Shown here piece by piece: positions 1 through 7,225 of a stretch of DNA of 14,221 nt; positions within the stretch are counted from its first letter, which is position 1; every line of letters starts with the position of its first letter. The DNA is taken from contig DGQT01000029.1 in NCBI GenBank assembly GCA_002390845.1, positions 1 to 14,221 of the forward strand, given 5' to 3'. The notes beneath the pieces were generated by a model. That model did no database searches. It had not been told where the DNA came from and worked only from the letters and a program-made list of their open reading frames with translations. The DNA comes from Chitinophagaceae bacterium UBA4407. GTDB taxonomy: Bacteria; Bacteroidota; Bacteroidia; Chitinophagales; Chitinophagaceae. A program made the translations under genes and the position numbers.

Positions 1-72
1 GAACTTAACGGGACAGTAGTGACATTTGATAGTAGTAATGCAGTTTGGCACACAATAGAATTTACTTACTGA
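1..72 (+). CDS. Possible C-terminal end of a gene truncated by the window edge
   Basis: The frame starting at base 1 is open for 23 codons and ends at a TGA (70-72). The peptide ends in VWHTIEFTY and alternates hydrophobic and polar residues, as in beta strands. I do not recognise a family. A run this short is open by chance about one time in three, so the call rests mainly on position: a gene ending here would converge on the histidine kinase, whose stop is 35 bases further on, a normal spacing for convergent genes. Sequence to the left of the window would settle it. Confidence 0.4.
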   Translation, partial: ELNGTVVTFDSSNAVWHTIEFTY

Positions 73-100
73 ATGTTGCCCGCTGAAATAATAAACATTC
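71..100. terminator. Inverted repeat between convergent gene ends
   Basis: GAATGTT (71-77) and AACATTC (94-100) are perfectly complementary, with a 16-base loop. The hairpin lies between the possible left-edge gene and the end of the histidine kinase, so it could be a bidirectional terminator. There is no clear T-run after it on either strand and the loop is long, so the call is weak. Confidence 0.2.
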
Positions 101-107
101 GTAAAAA

Positions 108-1367
108 TTACCATTGCAAAACAAATAAATGCATCTGATTATTTTCGAATTTATAGCCGGTGCTGCAGCCCGATACCTCACAGATCTGTTTTACAATTGA
201 TAATCCCAATCCATGATTTTCATTAGCCGCTTCTGCTTTATAAAAACGCGTAAATAAAAGCTGTTCATTTAATGCCTGCGGCCCGCCGGTATTGCTGATG
301 CCCAGCATTCCCTGTTTTAATTGAATATGAATAAGGCCGTTTTCTTTGTTGTGTTTTGTGGCATTACTCAGCAGGTTGTTCAACAATATATCAGCTAATG
401 AAATGTGCATGGTAATGGAAGCTTCTTCCAGGTCTGTTGTTACAGTAATATTTTTACCCTGCCACAATTCCCTGAACTGATTCATTTTTTCTTCCGTCAT
501 TTTTTTTAAATCTACCAACGAAGTTTCATTGAATTGCCTGTTCTCGATTTTGGCAAGTAAAAGCAACGACTGGTTCAGCCTGCTTAATTTTTGAATGGCA
601 TCGTAAGAATCCTGTACGGCATTGCTTTGCAGTGCGGTTAAATGCTCATCCTGTATCAGCAGGTCCAGCTTTGAACGAATAACTGCAAGCGGTGTTTGCA
701 GTTCGTGGGATGCATTTTCAGTAAACTCCCTGAGTACGATATAATCTTCTTCTGCTTTCGTAATTGCCTGTTGCAGTGTTTTATTCATCAAAGTAAATTC
801 ATCAATTTTTGTTTCAGGCAAATTCAGGGTACTCTTGCCCAGTTTAAAATTGCTTACAGCATTTAATGAACTGTAGAAAGGCTGCCACAACCGGAACAAC
901 ACAATACGGTTTATAACAAAAGTTGCAACCAGTATTAACAGAATTGTTATCACTGTAATGATGACAACTGACTGTATAAGATCATCCGTGCCTTCCAAAG
1001 ATTTACTAACTTTTGCATGGTACCATTTGCCACCTACGTTTACATTAAAATTCAACTGGCGCAACAGTTCTTCTTCATCGTAATGATGATTATAAGATTT
1101 GGAAGTTTGAAAATAATCATCAAAATTTTCGGGAGTTTTTTTAAGCTGTATGTATTCTGTTTGTTGATCTCTTACTTTTATTACTTCGGGCAGCCGGTTA
1201 TATTTTTGTATATACGATACAATTTCATTCTGTTCAATCCTCAGGTCTTCATCAACCTGGTTTATTACCAGAAAACGAAGCAGCAAAGCAAACGCAGCAC
1301 TTGCCAGTAAAAAGATAACAACCGTTGAGAACAGGTTAATGCGGTTATATCGTGTAAGGAGTTTCAT
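108..1367 (-). CDS. Membrane sensor histidine kinase of a two-component system
   Basis: A 419-residue inner-membrane sensor kinase. Two membrane segments (about residues 12-34 and 132-156) flank a periplasmic sensor region of about 95 residues that I cannot assign to a known ligand domain. A HAMP-like linker follows. The dimerisation/phosphoacceptor helix has ENASHELQTPL, with His221 as the expected phosphorylation site. The ATP-binding domain shows an N box around LLNNLLSNATKHN (Asn335), an F-box-like LFTRFYKAE (371-379) and the G2 motif NHGLGLSIVKQI (384-395). The usual DxGxG G1 motif reads SNTGG (358-362), with Asn in place of Asp, a variant seen in some Bacteroidetes kinases. The start is the ATG at 1367, 9 bases after the regulator stop, so the pair is almost certainly co-transcribed with the regulator first. 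The stimulus cannot be read from the sequence. Confidence 0.93.
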   Translation of the reverse strand: MKLLTRYNRINLFSTVVIFLLASAAFALLLRFLVINQVDEDLRIEQNEIVSYIQKYNRLPEVIKVRDQQTEYIQLKKTPENFDDYFQTSKSYNHHYDEEELLRQLNFNVNVGGKWYHAKVSKSLEGTDDLIQSVVIITVITILLILVATFVINRIVLFRLWQPFYSSLNAVSNFKLGKSTLNLPETKIDEFTLMNKTLQQAITKAEEDYIVLREFTENASHELQTPLAVIRSKLDLLIQDEHLTALQSNAVQDSYDAIQKLSRLNQSLLLLAKIENRQFNETSLVDLKKMTEEKMNQFRELWQGKNITVTTDLEEASITMHISLADILLNNLLSNATKHNKENGLIHIQLKQGMLGISNTGGPQALNEQLLFTRFYKAEAANENHGLGLSIVKQICEVSGCSTGYKFENNQMHLFVLQW

Positions 1368-1376
1368 GCGGCTTAT

Positions 1377-2057
1377 TTATCTGGGAAGACTTAATTTGTA
1401 ACCCATGCCATATACAGAATTAATATAATCAGGACTTCCCGCCTGCAGCAATTTTTTTCGAAGGTTTTTAATATGTGTGTAAATAAAATCGTAGTTATCT
1501 GCAAGATCCATGTTATCGCCCCACAAATGTTCTGCAATTGCGCCTTTGCTGATGACCTTATTTTTATTGCTGATAAAATACAGTAAAAGTTCGTACTCTT
1601 TTTTTGTAAGGTCAATAATCTGGTTGTTCACCTTTACTGTTTTATCCTGAAGGTCGAGTAACAGTTCATCGAATTGCACTGCATTCATTCCGCCGAATGA
1701 TTTCCGGCGGATAATAGCCGCAACCCTTGCGCCAAGTTCAGATAAATGAAAGGGCTTTGTAAGGTAATCGTCTGCGCCTGCTTTAAGGCCAGACACTTTA
1801 TCGTCTAACGCGTTTTTTGCTGAGATGATGAGCACGCCATCTGCTTTATTTGCTTTCTTTAATTCTTTTAAAATCTCTAACCCGTTGCCGCCGGGTAATG
1901 TTATATCGAGTATAATGCAGGCATAATCGTACAACGAAATTTTCTCTATTGCTGTATTGAAATCATAAGCAGGTTCGCATATGAAATTTTCATTGCCCAG
2001 GTAATCGCAAATGCTTTGTGCAAGTGCTTTTTCATCTTCTATAACCAGCAGCTTCAT
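1377..2057 (-). CDS. OmpR/PhoB-family DNA-binding response regulator
   Basis: A 226-residue cytoplasmic transcription factor and the partner of the downstream kinase. Residues 1-115 are a receiver domain with acidic residues Glu7/Asp8, the phosphoacceptor Asp51 in CIILDITLPG, the switch Ser79 and the conserved Lys101 in LTKPF. Residues from about 125 to the end are a winged-helix domain, with the typical LTKKEYELL entry, a recognition-helix region around YTHIKNLRKKL and the closing NSVYGMGYKL hairpin. Length and layout are normal for the family. The start is an ATG at 2057, with no Shine-Dalgarno, as expected in Bacteroidetes. The gap to the upstream potassium transporter on the same strand is 386 bases and holds repeats, so this gene probably has its own promoter, although I found no TAnnTTTG box there. 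The target genes are unknown. Confidence 0.94.
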   Translation of the reverse strand: MKLLVIEDEKALAQSICDYLGNENFICEPAYDFNTAIEKISLYDYACIILDITLPGGNGLEILKELKKANKADGVLIISAKNALDDKVSGLKAGADDYLTKPFHLSELGARVAAIIRRKSFGGMNAVQFDELLLDLQDKTVKVNNQIIDLTKKEYELLLYFISNKNKVISKGAIAEHLWGDNMDLADNYDFIYTHIKNLRKKLLQAGSPDYINSVYGMGYKLSLPR

Positions 2058-2167
2058 AACACAATTTAGTAAAGGTTGTTTTTAAATTTGAAGTAATCCT
2101 GTAGATGGTGTATTTCAAATTTTCGCATTATTTAAAGTTAACGGTTTTGTATACCGACAGCAAAGCC

Positions 2168-2220
2168 TTGTGGCATCTTCGTTGCACAGTTTATCCCGAA
2201 CTTGTTTCGGGACAATCCTT
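2168..2220 (-). repeat. Hairpin-bearing interspersed repeat (CTTCGTTGC / CAATCCTTT type), copy 1
   Basis: Read on the + strand, the ends TGGCAtCTTCGTTGC and CAATCCTTTC match the reverse complement of 4656-4696. Between them sits a perfect 7-bp stem, TCCCGAA (2194-2200) and TTCGGGA (2206-2212), with a 5-base loop. The other copy has only GTCG at that point. The hairpin therefore looks inserted into, or exchanged within, a shared repeat frame. The strand is given relative to the 4656 copy. Confidence 0.5.
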
Positions 2221-2342
2221 TCATCAGTTGTACATCTATTAAACTTTTAACGAAGCGAAAATTTAGAATGTACCCCTGAAGATTTATAATTACAAATGCG
2301 TATAACCGCCAGGCAACAAATGGTTATTTGAGTAACCGGTTT

Positions 2343-2392
2343 GCGGCTGTTAAAGCTGAAAAGAAATCCAACCGCACAAGTGTGCGACGCAA
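2343..2392 (+). repeat. ~50-bp GTGCGACGCAA interspersed repeat
   Basis: It starts with CGGCTGTTAAAGCTGA and ends with CACAAGTGTGCGACGCAA. The same two ends, with a variable ~15-base middle, occur at 9752-9802 and, inverted, at 10674-10724. It is intergenic, about 50 bases beyond the KUP stop. See the 91-bp repeats at 6959 and 13239 for the relation to the larger form. Confidence 0.65.
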
Positions 2393-2443
2393 CTATGTTC
2401 AATGCTTATTCTTTCGCCTGGCTAAAAAAAATACAAAACTGGT

Positions 2444-4429
2444 TTATACTTCATCGGCAGGATCGTGAAACAGCCTGCGCAAAGGAATTTGCGGCAACGG
2501 AGAAACGATCAACGGGAACTTTTCTACTGTTACAAAACTTGGATCGAGACCAAAGCCGCGTTCTTCGCTCAGGCTTATTTCTTTAAGCCAGAAATGGAGC
2601 TTCATGATAATTTTTTCAAAGAATGGAAGATCGTTATCGTTTGATAAATATTTTTCCATAACAATGAACTGGAAATCGCCGGTTACATTATTGCGTTCAA
2701 GGCTTTCGTAACGGCTGGTAATATTTACTTCGCGGTTTTTTACAAGATCCTCTACAACTTTTCTGAACATGAGATTTATTTTTTGCTGTACCCTGAAGCC
2801 GAGTCGGAATTCTACACGTATAATATCGTTGGGAATAATATGATCAACCACGTATTCGCAAGTGTAGGGATCGTCAACTGTGTCTACATGCACAAACCAA
2901 TAAATATCGGCGCGTTTGGGTTTTTTATTTAAGATAGAGTAAATGATCTTATGCTCAATTTCTTTTGGGTTATTGGCGCTGGTCATATAAACCAGATGGG
3001 TGGAATACTTGGTAACAGTGCGGTCGTTACTTAATTCCTGAATCATAGGGATGTAATGCTCAAGCCTTACAAATTCTATATAACGGTTCTTTACTTTTCT
3101 GCTGCGGTACCATACATACATAACAGCAAAAAGACCACCGCCTACAATGAGTGTTACAAAACCTCCATGCGGAAATTTTTCAAGATTGGCTATAAGAAAT
3201 GATATTTCTATGGTGAGATAAACAAACAGGTATAAATAGATCCACCCTGAAAAAACACGGCGGCTAATAAGAAAGTTGGCAAATAAAATAGAGGTACTAA
3301 TCATACACATGGTTATGGCAAGGCCATAAGCTGCCGCCATACTGGTTGAATCCCTGAAATATAAAACAATACCACAGCAGCCCGCAAACAACAAAAGATT
3401 GATGCCGCCGATATATAACTGACCCCTGGCCTCTGTAGGGTAATTGATTTTCATTTTTGGCCACAGGTTTAAACGCAATGCTTCTGATATTAATGTAAAC
3501 GAACCGGAGAGCAACGCCTGGCTGGCTATTATAGCTGCAGTAGTGGCTACTATAATGCCTGCAAGTGTAAACCACTCCGGCATAAGGCTGAACAGTACTT
3601 TTAATTTATCGGTATCAAATTTTTGCCCGTGAAAATGAGATAAAAGATATGCTCCCTGCCCCAGGTAATTCAGTAACAAACAGGTTTTTACAAAGATCCA
3701 CGAAATGCGGATGTTGGCGCGGCCGCAATGGCCGAGATCGGAATACAGTGCTTCGGCACCGGTGGTACATAAGAATACCGAACCAAGTATCCAGAAGCCT
3801 TTGGGGTATTTTGTTAAAAGTTCTATAGCATAATATGGGTTAAATGCTTTGAAAATATAAAGATCGTCTGATAAATGAACGATGCCCAAAACTGCCAGCA
3901 TTGCAAACCATATAAACATAATCGGGCCGAAGAGTTTTCCAATTGATGCTGTGCCAAATTGCTGTACAAAAAATAAAACAGCGAGTATGCTTAGTACGAT
4001 AATAACAATCGTGTCTTCCTTTATATTTTTAAATGCAGGAATCAGGTCGATCTGCCGCAAGCCTTCAATGGCTGATGTAACAGAAATGGGTGGGGTAATC
4101 ATACCATCGGCAAGCAGTGCAGCGCCACCGATCATTGCAGGTAGAACCAGCCATTTTTTCTGGCGCCGTACCAATGCGTATAAAGAAAAGATACCACCCT
4201 CGCCTTTATTGTCTGCCTTCAATGTAAGTATTACATATTTGATGGTTGTTTGCAGGGTAAGTGTCCAGATAATGCACGACAAACTTCCAATGATCAGTTC
4301 ATCGGTAATTATTTTACCTTTTACAATTTCATCAAAAACGTAAAGCGGCGAGGTGCCGATATCGCCGTAAATAATGCCCAGTGCAACTATAAGCCCTGCT
4401 GTTGTAACCTTATTAATGTGCTTGCTCAC
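2444..4429 (-). CDS. kup: KUP/HAK/KT-family potassium uptake transporter (copy 1)
   Basis: A 661-residue inner-membrane K+/H+ symporter, the usual length for bacterial Kup. The N-terminal ~450 residues form about 12 hydrophobic segments and the C-terminal ~200 residues a hydrophilic cytoplasmic domain. Family signatures are clear: YGDIGTSPLY (21-30, Asp23), the DNKGEGGIF segment (73-81), ADGMITPPISVTSAIEG with Glu122, and GAEALYSDLGHCGR with Glu226. The acidic residues match positions known to be essential in E. coli Kup. The start is a GTG at 4429, supported by the second copy, which begins with an equivalent GTG and nearly the same residues (SKHINKV and GKHINKV). It follows a second kup on the same strand, 350 bases upstream. 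The cytoplasmic domains of the two proteins are nearly identical while the membrane parts differ more. Regulation is not evident; no riboswitch or promoter box was seen. Confidence 0.96.
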   Translation of the reverse strand: MSKHINKVTTAGLIVALGIIYGDIGTSPLYVFDEIVKGKIITDELIIGSLSCIIWTLTLQTTIKYVILTLKADNKGEGGIFSLYALVRRQKKWLVLPAMIGGAALLADGMITPPISVTSAIEGLRQIDLIPAFKNIKEDTIVIIVLSILAVLFFVQQFGTASIGKLFGPIMFIWFAMLAVLGIVHLSDDLYIFKAFNPYYAIELLTKYPKGFWILGSVFLCTTGAEALYSDLGHCGRANIRISWIFVKTCLLLNYLGQGAYLLSHFHGQKFDTDKLKVLFSLMPEWFTLAGIIVATTAAIIASQALLSGSFTLISEALRLNLWPKMKINYPTEARGQLYIGGINLLLFAGCCGIVLYFRDSTSMAAAYGLAITMCMISTSILFANFLISRRVFSGWIYLYLFVYLTIEISFLIANLEKFPHGGFVTLIVGGGLFAVMYVWYRSRKVKNRYIEFVRLEHYIPMIQELSNDRTVTKYSTHLVYMTSANNPKEIEHKIIYSILNKKPKRADIYWFVHVDTVDDPYTCEYVVDHIIPNDIIRVEFRLGFRVQQKINLMFRKVVEDLVKNREVNITSRYESLERNNVTGDFQFIVMEKYLSNDNDLPFFEKIIMKLHFWLKEISLSEERGFGLDPSFVTVEKFPLIVSPLPQIPLRRLFHDPADEV

Positions 4430-4779
4430 AAATTGTGTTATTAAGTCTTTTAAAAAAAATGATCCTGATCCATTTTTTCATATTGGCAATCTTTTTATCA
4501 AAGATGAAGCATTTGTTCCTGCCGTGGCGGGACTCTTGTACTTCAAAAATTCAATTGAGCAATCCGGGCGCAACTTTGGTTCCTTACTGATGAACTTAGA
4601 AGCTTTTTAAAAATTGTTTGCGGCCCCGCATTTGAAACGGGACGATGCTTTTATTACCGCAATCGAAAGGATTGCGACGCAACGAAGTTGCCATGAAAAC
4701 CAATGCTGGTATTTAAAGAACCTATTTTAAACCGCCTTTAAGATTTAAAGATATTTGTTACAGGTTAACCTGCGGCATA
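4430..4779. other. 350-base gap between the two kup genes, hairpin-rich
   Basis: No gene is visible here. The gap holds the hairpin repeat at 4656-4696. Around 4531-4543, GACTCTTGTACTTC resembles the inverted end of the GTGCGACGCAA repeats, so much of 4524-4696 may be one degenerate composite element. I found no TAnnTTTG box for the downstream minus-strand kup. Whether the two kup genes share a transcript cannot be decided from the sequence. Confidence 0.5.
4656..4696 (+). repeat. Hairpin-bearing interspersed repeat, copy 2
   Basis: Two perfect hairpins lie side by side: CGCAATC (4658-4664) with GATTGCG (4670-4676), loop of 5; and GCAAC (4679-4683) with GTTGC (4687-4691), loop of 3. The segment ATTGCGACGCAAC matches the GTGCGACGCAA terminus of the other repeats in this window. 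Its reverse complement shares both ends with 2168-2220. Confidence 0.55.
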
Positions 4780-6765
4780 TTATTCTGTTTGTTCATAAAA
4801 TAAACGGCGTAAAGGAATCTGCGGCAAAGGCGAAACGATGAGCGGAAATTTTTCCACTGTTACAAAACTGGGATCAAGGCCAAAGCCGCGTTCTTCGCTA
4901 AGGCTTATTTCTTTAAGCCAGAAATGCAGTTTCATAATGATGCTTTCAAAGAAAGGTAAATCATTATCGTTTGACAAATACTTTTCCAAAACTACAAACT
5001 GAAAATCGCCTGTTACATTATTGCGTTCCAGGCTTTCGTAACGGCTGGTAATATTTACTTCGCGGTTTTTTACAAGGTCTTCTACAACTTTTCTGAACAT
5101 GAGGTTTATTTTTTGCTGCACCCTGAAGCCGAGCCGGAATTCTACACGTATAATATCGTTGGGTATAATATGGTAAACCTCGTATTCGCAGGTGTAGGGA
5201 TCATCAACGGTATCAACATGAATAAACCAGTAGATATCTGCACGTTTGGGCTTTTTGTTTAAGATAGAGTAAATAATCTTGTGCTCAATTTCATTTGGGG
5301 TTGCGGAGCTGGTCATATAAACCAGGTGCGCTGCAAATTTATTTACTGTGCGGTCTTTGCTTAATTCCTGTATCATGGGAATATAATGCTCCAGCCGCAC
5401 AAATTCTACATAACGGTTCTTTATTCTGCGGCTGCGATACCACACGTACATTACTGTAAACATAACTGCGGCAAGTAAAAGGGTTATAAACCCGCCGTCT
5501 AAAAACTTATGCGATAAAGCGATAAGAAAAGAGGATTCAATAATTGCATAAACAATAATGAAGGTGTAGATGATAAAGGATTTAACCCTGCGAAAAACAA
5601 GAAAATTTGCAAAAAGAATTGTGGTGGCAATCATGGTAATAATAATAGCCAACCCATAAGCGGCCTCCATTTTTGAAGATTCTTTAAAATACAAAACAAC
5701 ACCGGTGCAACCAATAAACATCAGGAGGTTCATGCCGGGCACAAACAACTGGCCCTTTTCTTCAGAAGGGTAATTTAGCTTCATTTTGGGCCAAAGGCTC
5801 AGCCGTAATGCCTCGCTGATGAGTGTAAATGATCCGGCTATAATAGCCTGGCTGGCAATAATGGCCGCTATGGTGGCTACAATAACACCAACCAACACAA
5901 ACCAGCCTGGCATTAATTGAAAAAAAGTATTCAGATTTGTTGCTTGTTTTAATTGAGCTGTAACAGTAACGCCCTGCATGTGTGCAAGCAGATAGGCTCC
6001 CTGCCCAATATAATTCAGCAGCAGGCAAACTTTTACATAAATCCATGAAACCCTGATGTTGCTTCTTCCGCAATGCCCCAGGTCACTGTACAATGCTTCT
6101 GCACCTGTAGTGCAAAGAAAAACTGCCCCCAATAAAACAAATGCTCCTTTATAATTAATTAAAAAGTTGATTGCGTAGTAAGGGTTAAATGCTTTAAAGA
6201 TTGAAAGGTCATCAAGCAAATGCATGCAGCCCAGCACAGCAATCATTGCAAACCATATAAACATAACAGGACCAAAAAGCTTACCAACCGAACCGATTCC
6301 AAATTGCTGAAAAAAGAAGAATACCACTAAAATACCCAGTACGATGTACATAATCACATCCTTCGAAATATAGTGCAGCGATGGTATATTCTTTAACCCT
6401 TCAATGGCAGAAGTAATTGTTATTGGTGGTGTAAGAATGCCATCAGCCAGCAGTGCGGCCCCACCCATCATGGCGGGAATTACCAGCCATTTACGCCTGC
6501 GCCGTACAAGGGCATACAATGCAAAAATACCACCCTCGCCTTTGTTGTCGGCACGCAGTACCAGAATAACATACTTAATGGTTGTTTGAAGTGTAATCGT
6601 CCAGATAATGCAGGATAAACTGCCAACAATCAAGGCTTCGTCAATTAATCTGCCCGAAATAATAGAATTGAAAACATATAGTGGTGAAGTTCCTATGTCT
6701 CCGTATATAATGCCGAGCGCAACTAATAAACCAGCAGATGAAACCTTGTTAATGTGCTTGCCCAC
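4780..6765 (-). CDS. kup: KUP/HAK/KT-family potassium uptake transporter (copy 2)
   Basis: A 661-residue paralogue of the downstream transporter with the same layout: about 12 membrane segments, then a cytoplasmic domain of about 200 residues. It carries YGDIGTSPLY (21-30), ADGILTPPITITSAIEG with Glu122, and GAEALYSDLGHCGR with Glu223. The loop around residues 245-275 differs in sequence and length from copy 1 (an inserted VTAQLKQATNLNTFF region). The loop after the first helix and the extracellular loops also differ, so affinity or regulation may differ. The start is a GTG at 6765, directly preceded by a run of eight T on the coding strand. A TACATTTG box about 35 bases upstream is a likely -7 element, so this copy probably heads its own transcript. 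At the DNA level its 3' part is strikingly similar to copy 1. Confidence 0.96.
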   Translation of the reverse strand: MGKHINKVSSAGLLVALGIIYGDIGTSPLYVFNSIISGRLIDEALIVGSLSCIIWTITLQTTIKYVILVLRADNKGEGGIFALYALVRRRRKWLVIPAMMGGAALLADGILTPPITITSAIEGLKNIPSLHYISKDVIMYIVLGILVVFFFFQQFGIGSVGKLFGPVMFIWFAMIAVLGCMHLLDDLSIFKAFNPYYAINFLINYKGAFVLLGAVFLCTTGAEALYSDLGHCGRSNIRVSWIYVKVCLLLNYIGQGAYLLAHMQGVTVTAQLKQATNLNTFFQLMPGWFVLVGVIVATIAAIIASQAIIAGSFTLISEALRLSLWPKMKLNYPSEEKGQLFVPGMNLLMFIGCTGVVLYFKESSKMEAAYGLAIIITMIATTILFANFLVFRRVKSFIIYTFIIVYAIIESSFLIALSHKFLDGGFITLLLAAVMFTVMYVWYRSRRIKNRYVEFVRLEHYIPMIQELSKDRTVNKFAAHLVYMTSSATPNEIEHKIIYSILNKKPKRADIYWFIHVDTVDDPYTCEYEVYHIIPNDIIRVEFRLGFRVQQKINLMFRKVVEDLVKNREVNITSRYESLERNNVTGDFQFVVLEKYLSNDNDLPFFESIIMKLHFWLKEISLSEERGFGLDPSFVTVEKFPLIVSPLPQIPLRRLFYEQTE

Positions 6766-6800
6766 AAAAAAAATATTAATTCTATAAGCCTAATTCATAA

Positions 6801-6808
6801 CAAATGTA
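6801..6808 (-). promoter_or_regulatory. Likely Bacteroidetes -7 promoter box for kup copy 2
   Basis: On the minus strand this reads TACATTTG, an exact match to the Bacteroidetes -7 consensus TAnnTTTG. It lies 35 bases ahead of the GTG start, which would leave a leader of about 28 bases. No good TTTG -33 element is seen at the expected spacing, so this is a candidate only. Confidence 0.4.
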
Positions 6809-6958
6809 TAATGAAAATTTTTGTTATAGTTAAAATGAATAAGTGGCAAACAATGTTTTTAAAAAAACTGTTTGTTACTTTACGCGTTGTTGTGTTGGAA
6901 TAAAATTTAGTAAAATAAATTTTTTAAGTCGGGCATTTGTATTCCATAGCATCGGCTC

Positions 6959-7049
6959 TTGTGTCACTCACTTGTACGTTCGGAAAAACAGGCGACAGTC
7001 GACGGTCAGCGGTCGACCGAACATTCTTCAGTACAAGAGTGCGACGCAA
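6959..7049 (+). repeat. 91-bp palindromic interspersed repeat, copy A
   Basis: It is 82/91 identical, without gaps, to 13239-13329. The left end TTGTGTCACTCACTTGTAC and the reverse complement of the right end, TTGCGTCGCACTCTTGTAC, match at 15 of 19 positions, so the element has imperfect terminal inverted repeats. The core (about 6991-7018) holds two GTCGAC palindromes. After the right end, GTAAAGTTGAAT resembles the sequence following the 9752 and 10674 copies. No open reading frame or transposase lies inside. It sits in the divergent gap. Confidence 0.8.
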
Positions 7050-7196
7050 GTAAAGTTGAATAAAGTTATACAGAAGGGTGAATAAATGTATTTCTTGCAG
7101 TTCCTGTAGAATTCTGTTTAAAGCTGGCTATAAAAGGCTAAATAATTTTTGTTTATTGCTTGTTTCATAAGTTAAGTTGGTAACCTTATATAAACT

Positions 7197-7204
7197 TACA
7201 TTTG
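7197..7204 (+). promoter_or_regulatory. Likely Bacteroidetes -7 promoter box for the secreted-protein operon
   Basis: TACATTTG fits TAnnTTTG exactly and ends 21 bases before the ATG at 7226. A TTGG at 7177-7180, with a 16-base spacer, is a poor but possible -33 element. It would drive the 7226 gene and the membrane protein after it. Confidence 0.4.
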
Positions 7205-7225
7205 TTTACCTAAAAAGAATAGGGT

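Larger units (their letters stand above)
2058..2443. other. 386-base intergenic gap holding repeats, no gene
   Basis: This gap lies between the response regulator start and the end of the first KUP gene. It contains a hairpin-bearing repeat (2168-2220) and a short GTGCGACGCAA-type repeat (2343-2392). I see no convincing coding frame, RNA gene or TAnnTTTG promoter box for the minus-strand regulator. An open + strand frame beginning at 2341 runs through the repeat into the antisense of the transporter and is not a gene. Confidence 0.6.
6766..7225. other. 460-base divergent intergenic region
   Basis: This region separates the minus-strand kup genes from the + strand block. It holds a candidate promoter for each side (6801-6808 on minus, 7197-7204 on plus) with a 91-bp repeat (6959-7049) between them. 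The rest is AT-rich with no recognised motif. An 80-codon open frame at 6843-7085 spans the repeat and shows no protein-like features. Confidence 0.6.

Noticed and set aside
2341..2586. 81-codon + strand frame starting near the 2343 repeat
   Set aside because: More than half is antisense to the 3' end of kup copy 1, and the rest is a repeat. It is a shadow frame.
3882..4343. 153-codon + strand frame opposite kup copy 1
   Set aside because: It lies wholly antisense to conserved transmembrane coding sequence, and its hydrophobic pattern is just the complement of the transporter codons.
4374..4610. 78-codon + strand frame overlapping the kup copy 1 start
   Set aside because: It overlaps the conserved N-terminus of the transporter antisense, and the remainder is repeat-like intergenic DNA.
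1377..6765. Considered whether the two-component system is a Kdp-type potassium sensor controlling the kup genes
   Set aside because: The kinase lacks the N-terminal KdpD and USP domains and the four-helix membrane region of KdpD. Adjacency alone, across a 386-base gap, does not show regulation.
6959..7049. Considered as a CRISPR repeat or tRNA-like element because of its palindromes
   Set aside because: Copies are single and far apart with no spacers, and the fold has no cloverleaf or anticodon arm.
6843..7085. 80-codon + strand open frame in the divergent gap
   Set aside because: It runs straight through the 91-bp palindromic repeat, has no domain or signal features, and its composition follows the repeat.
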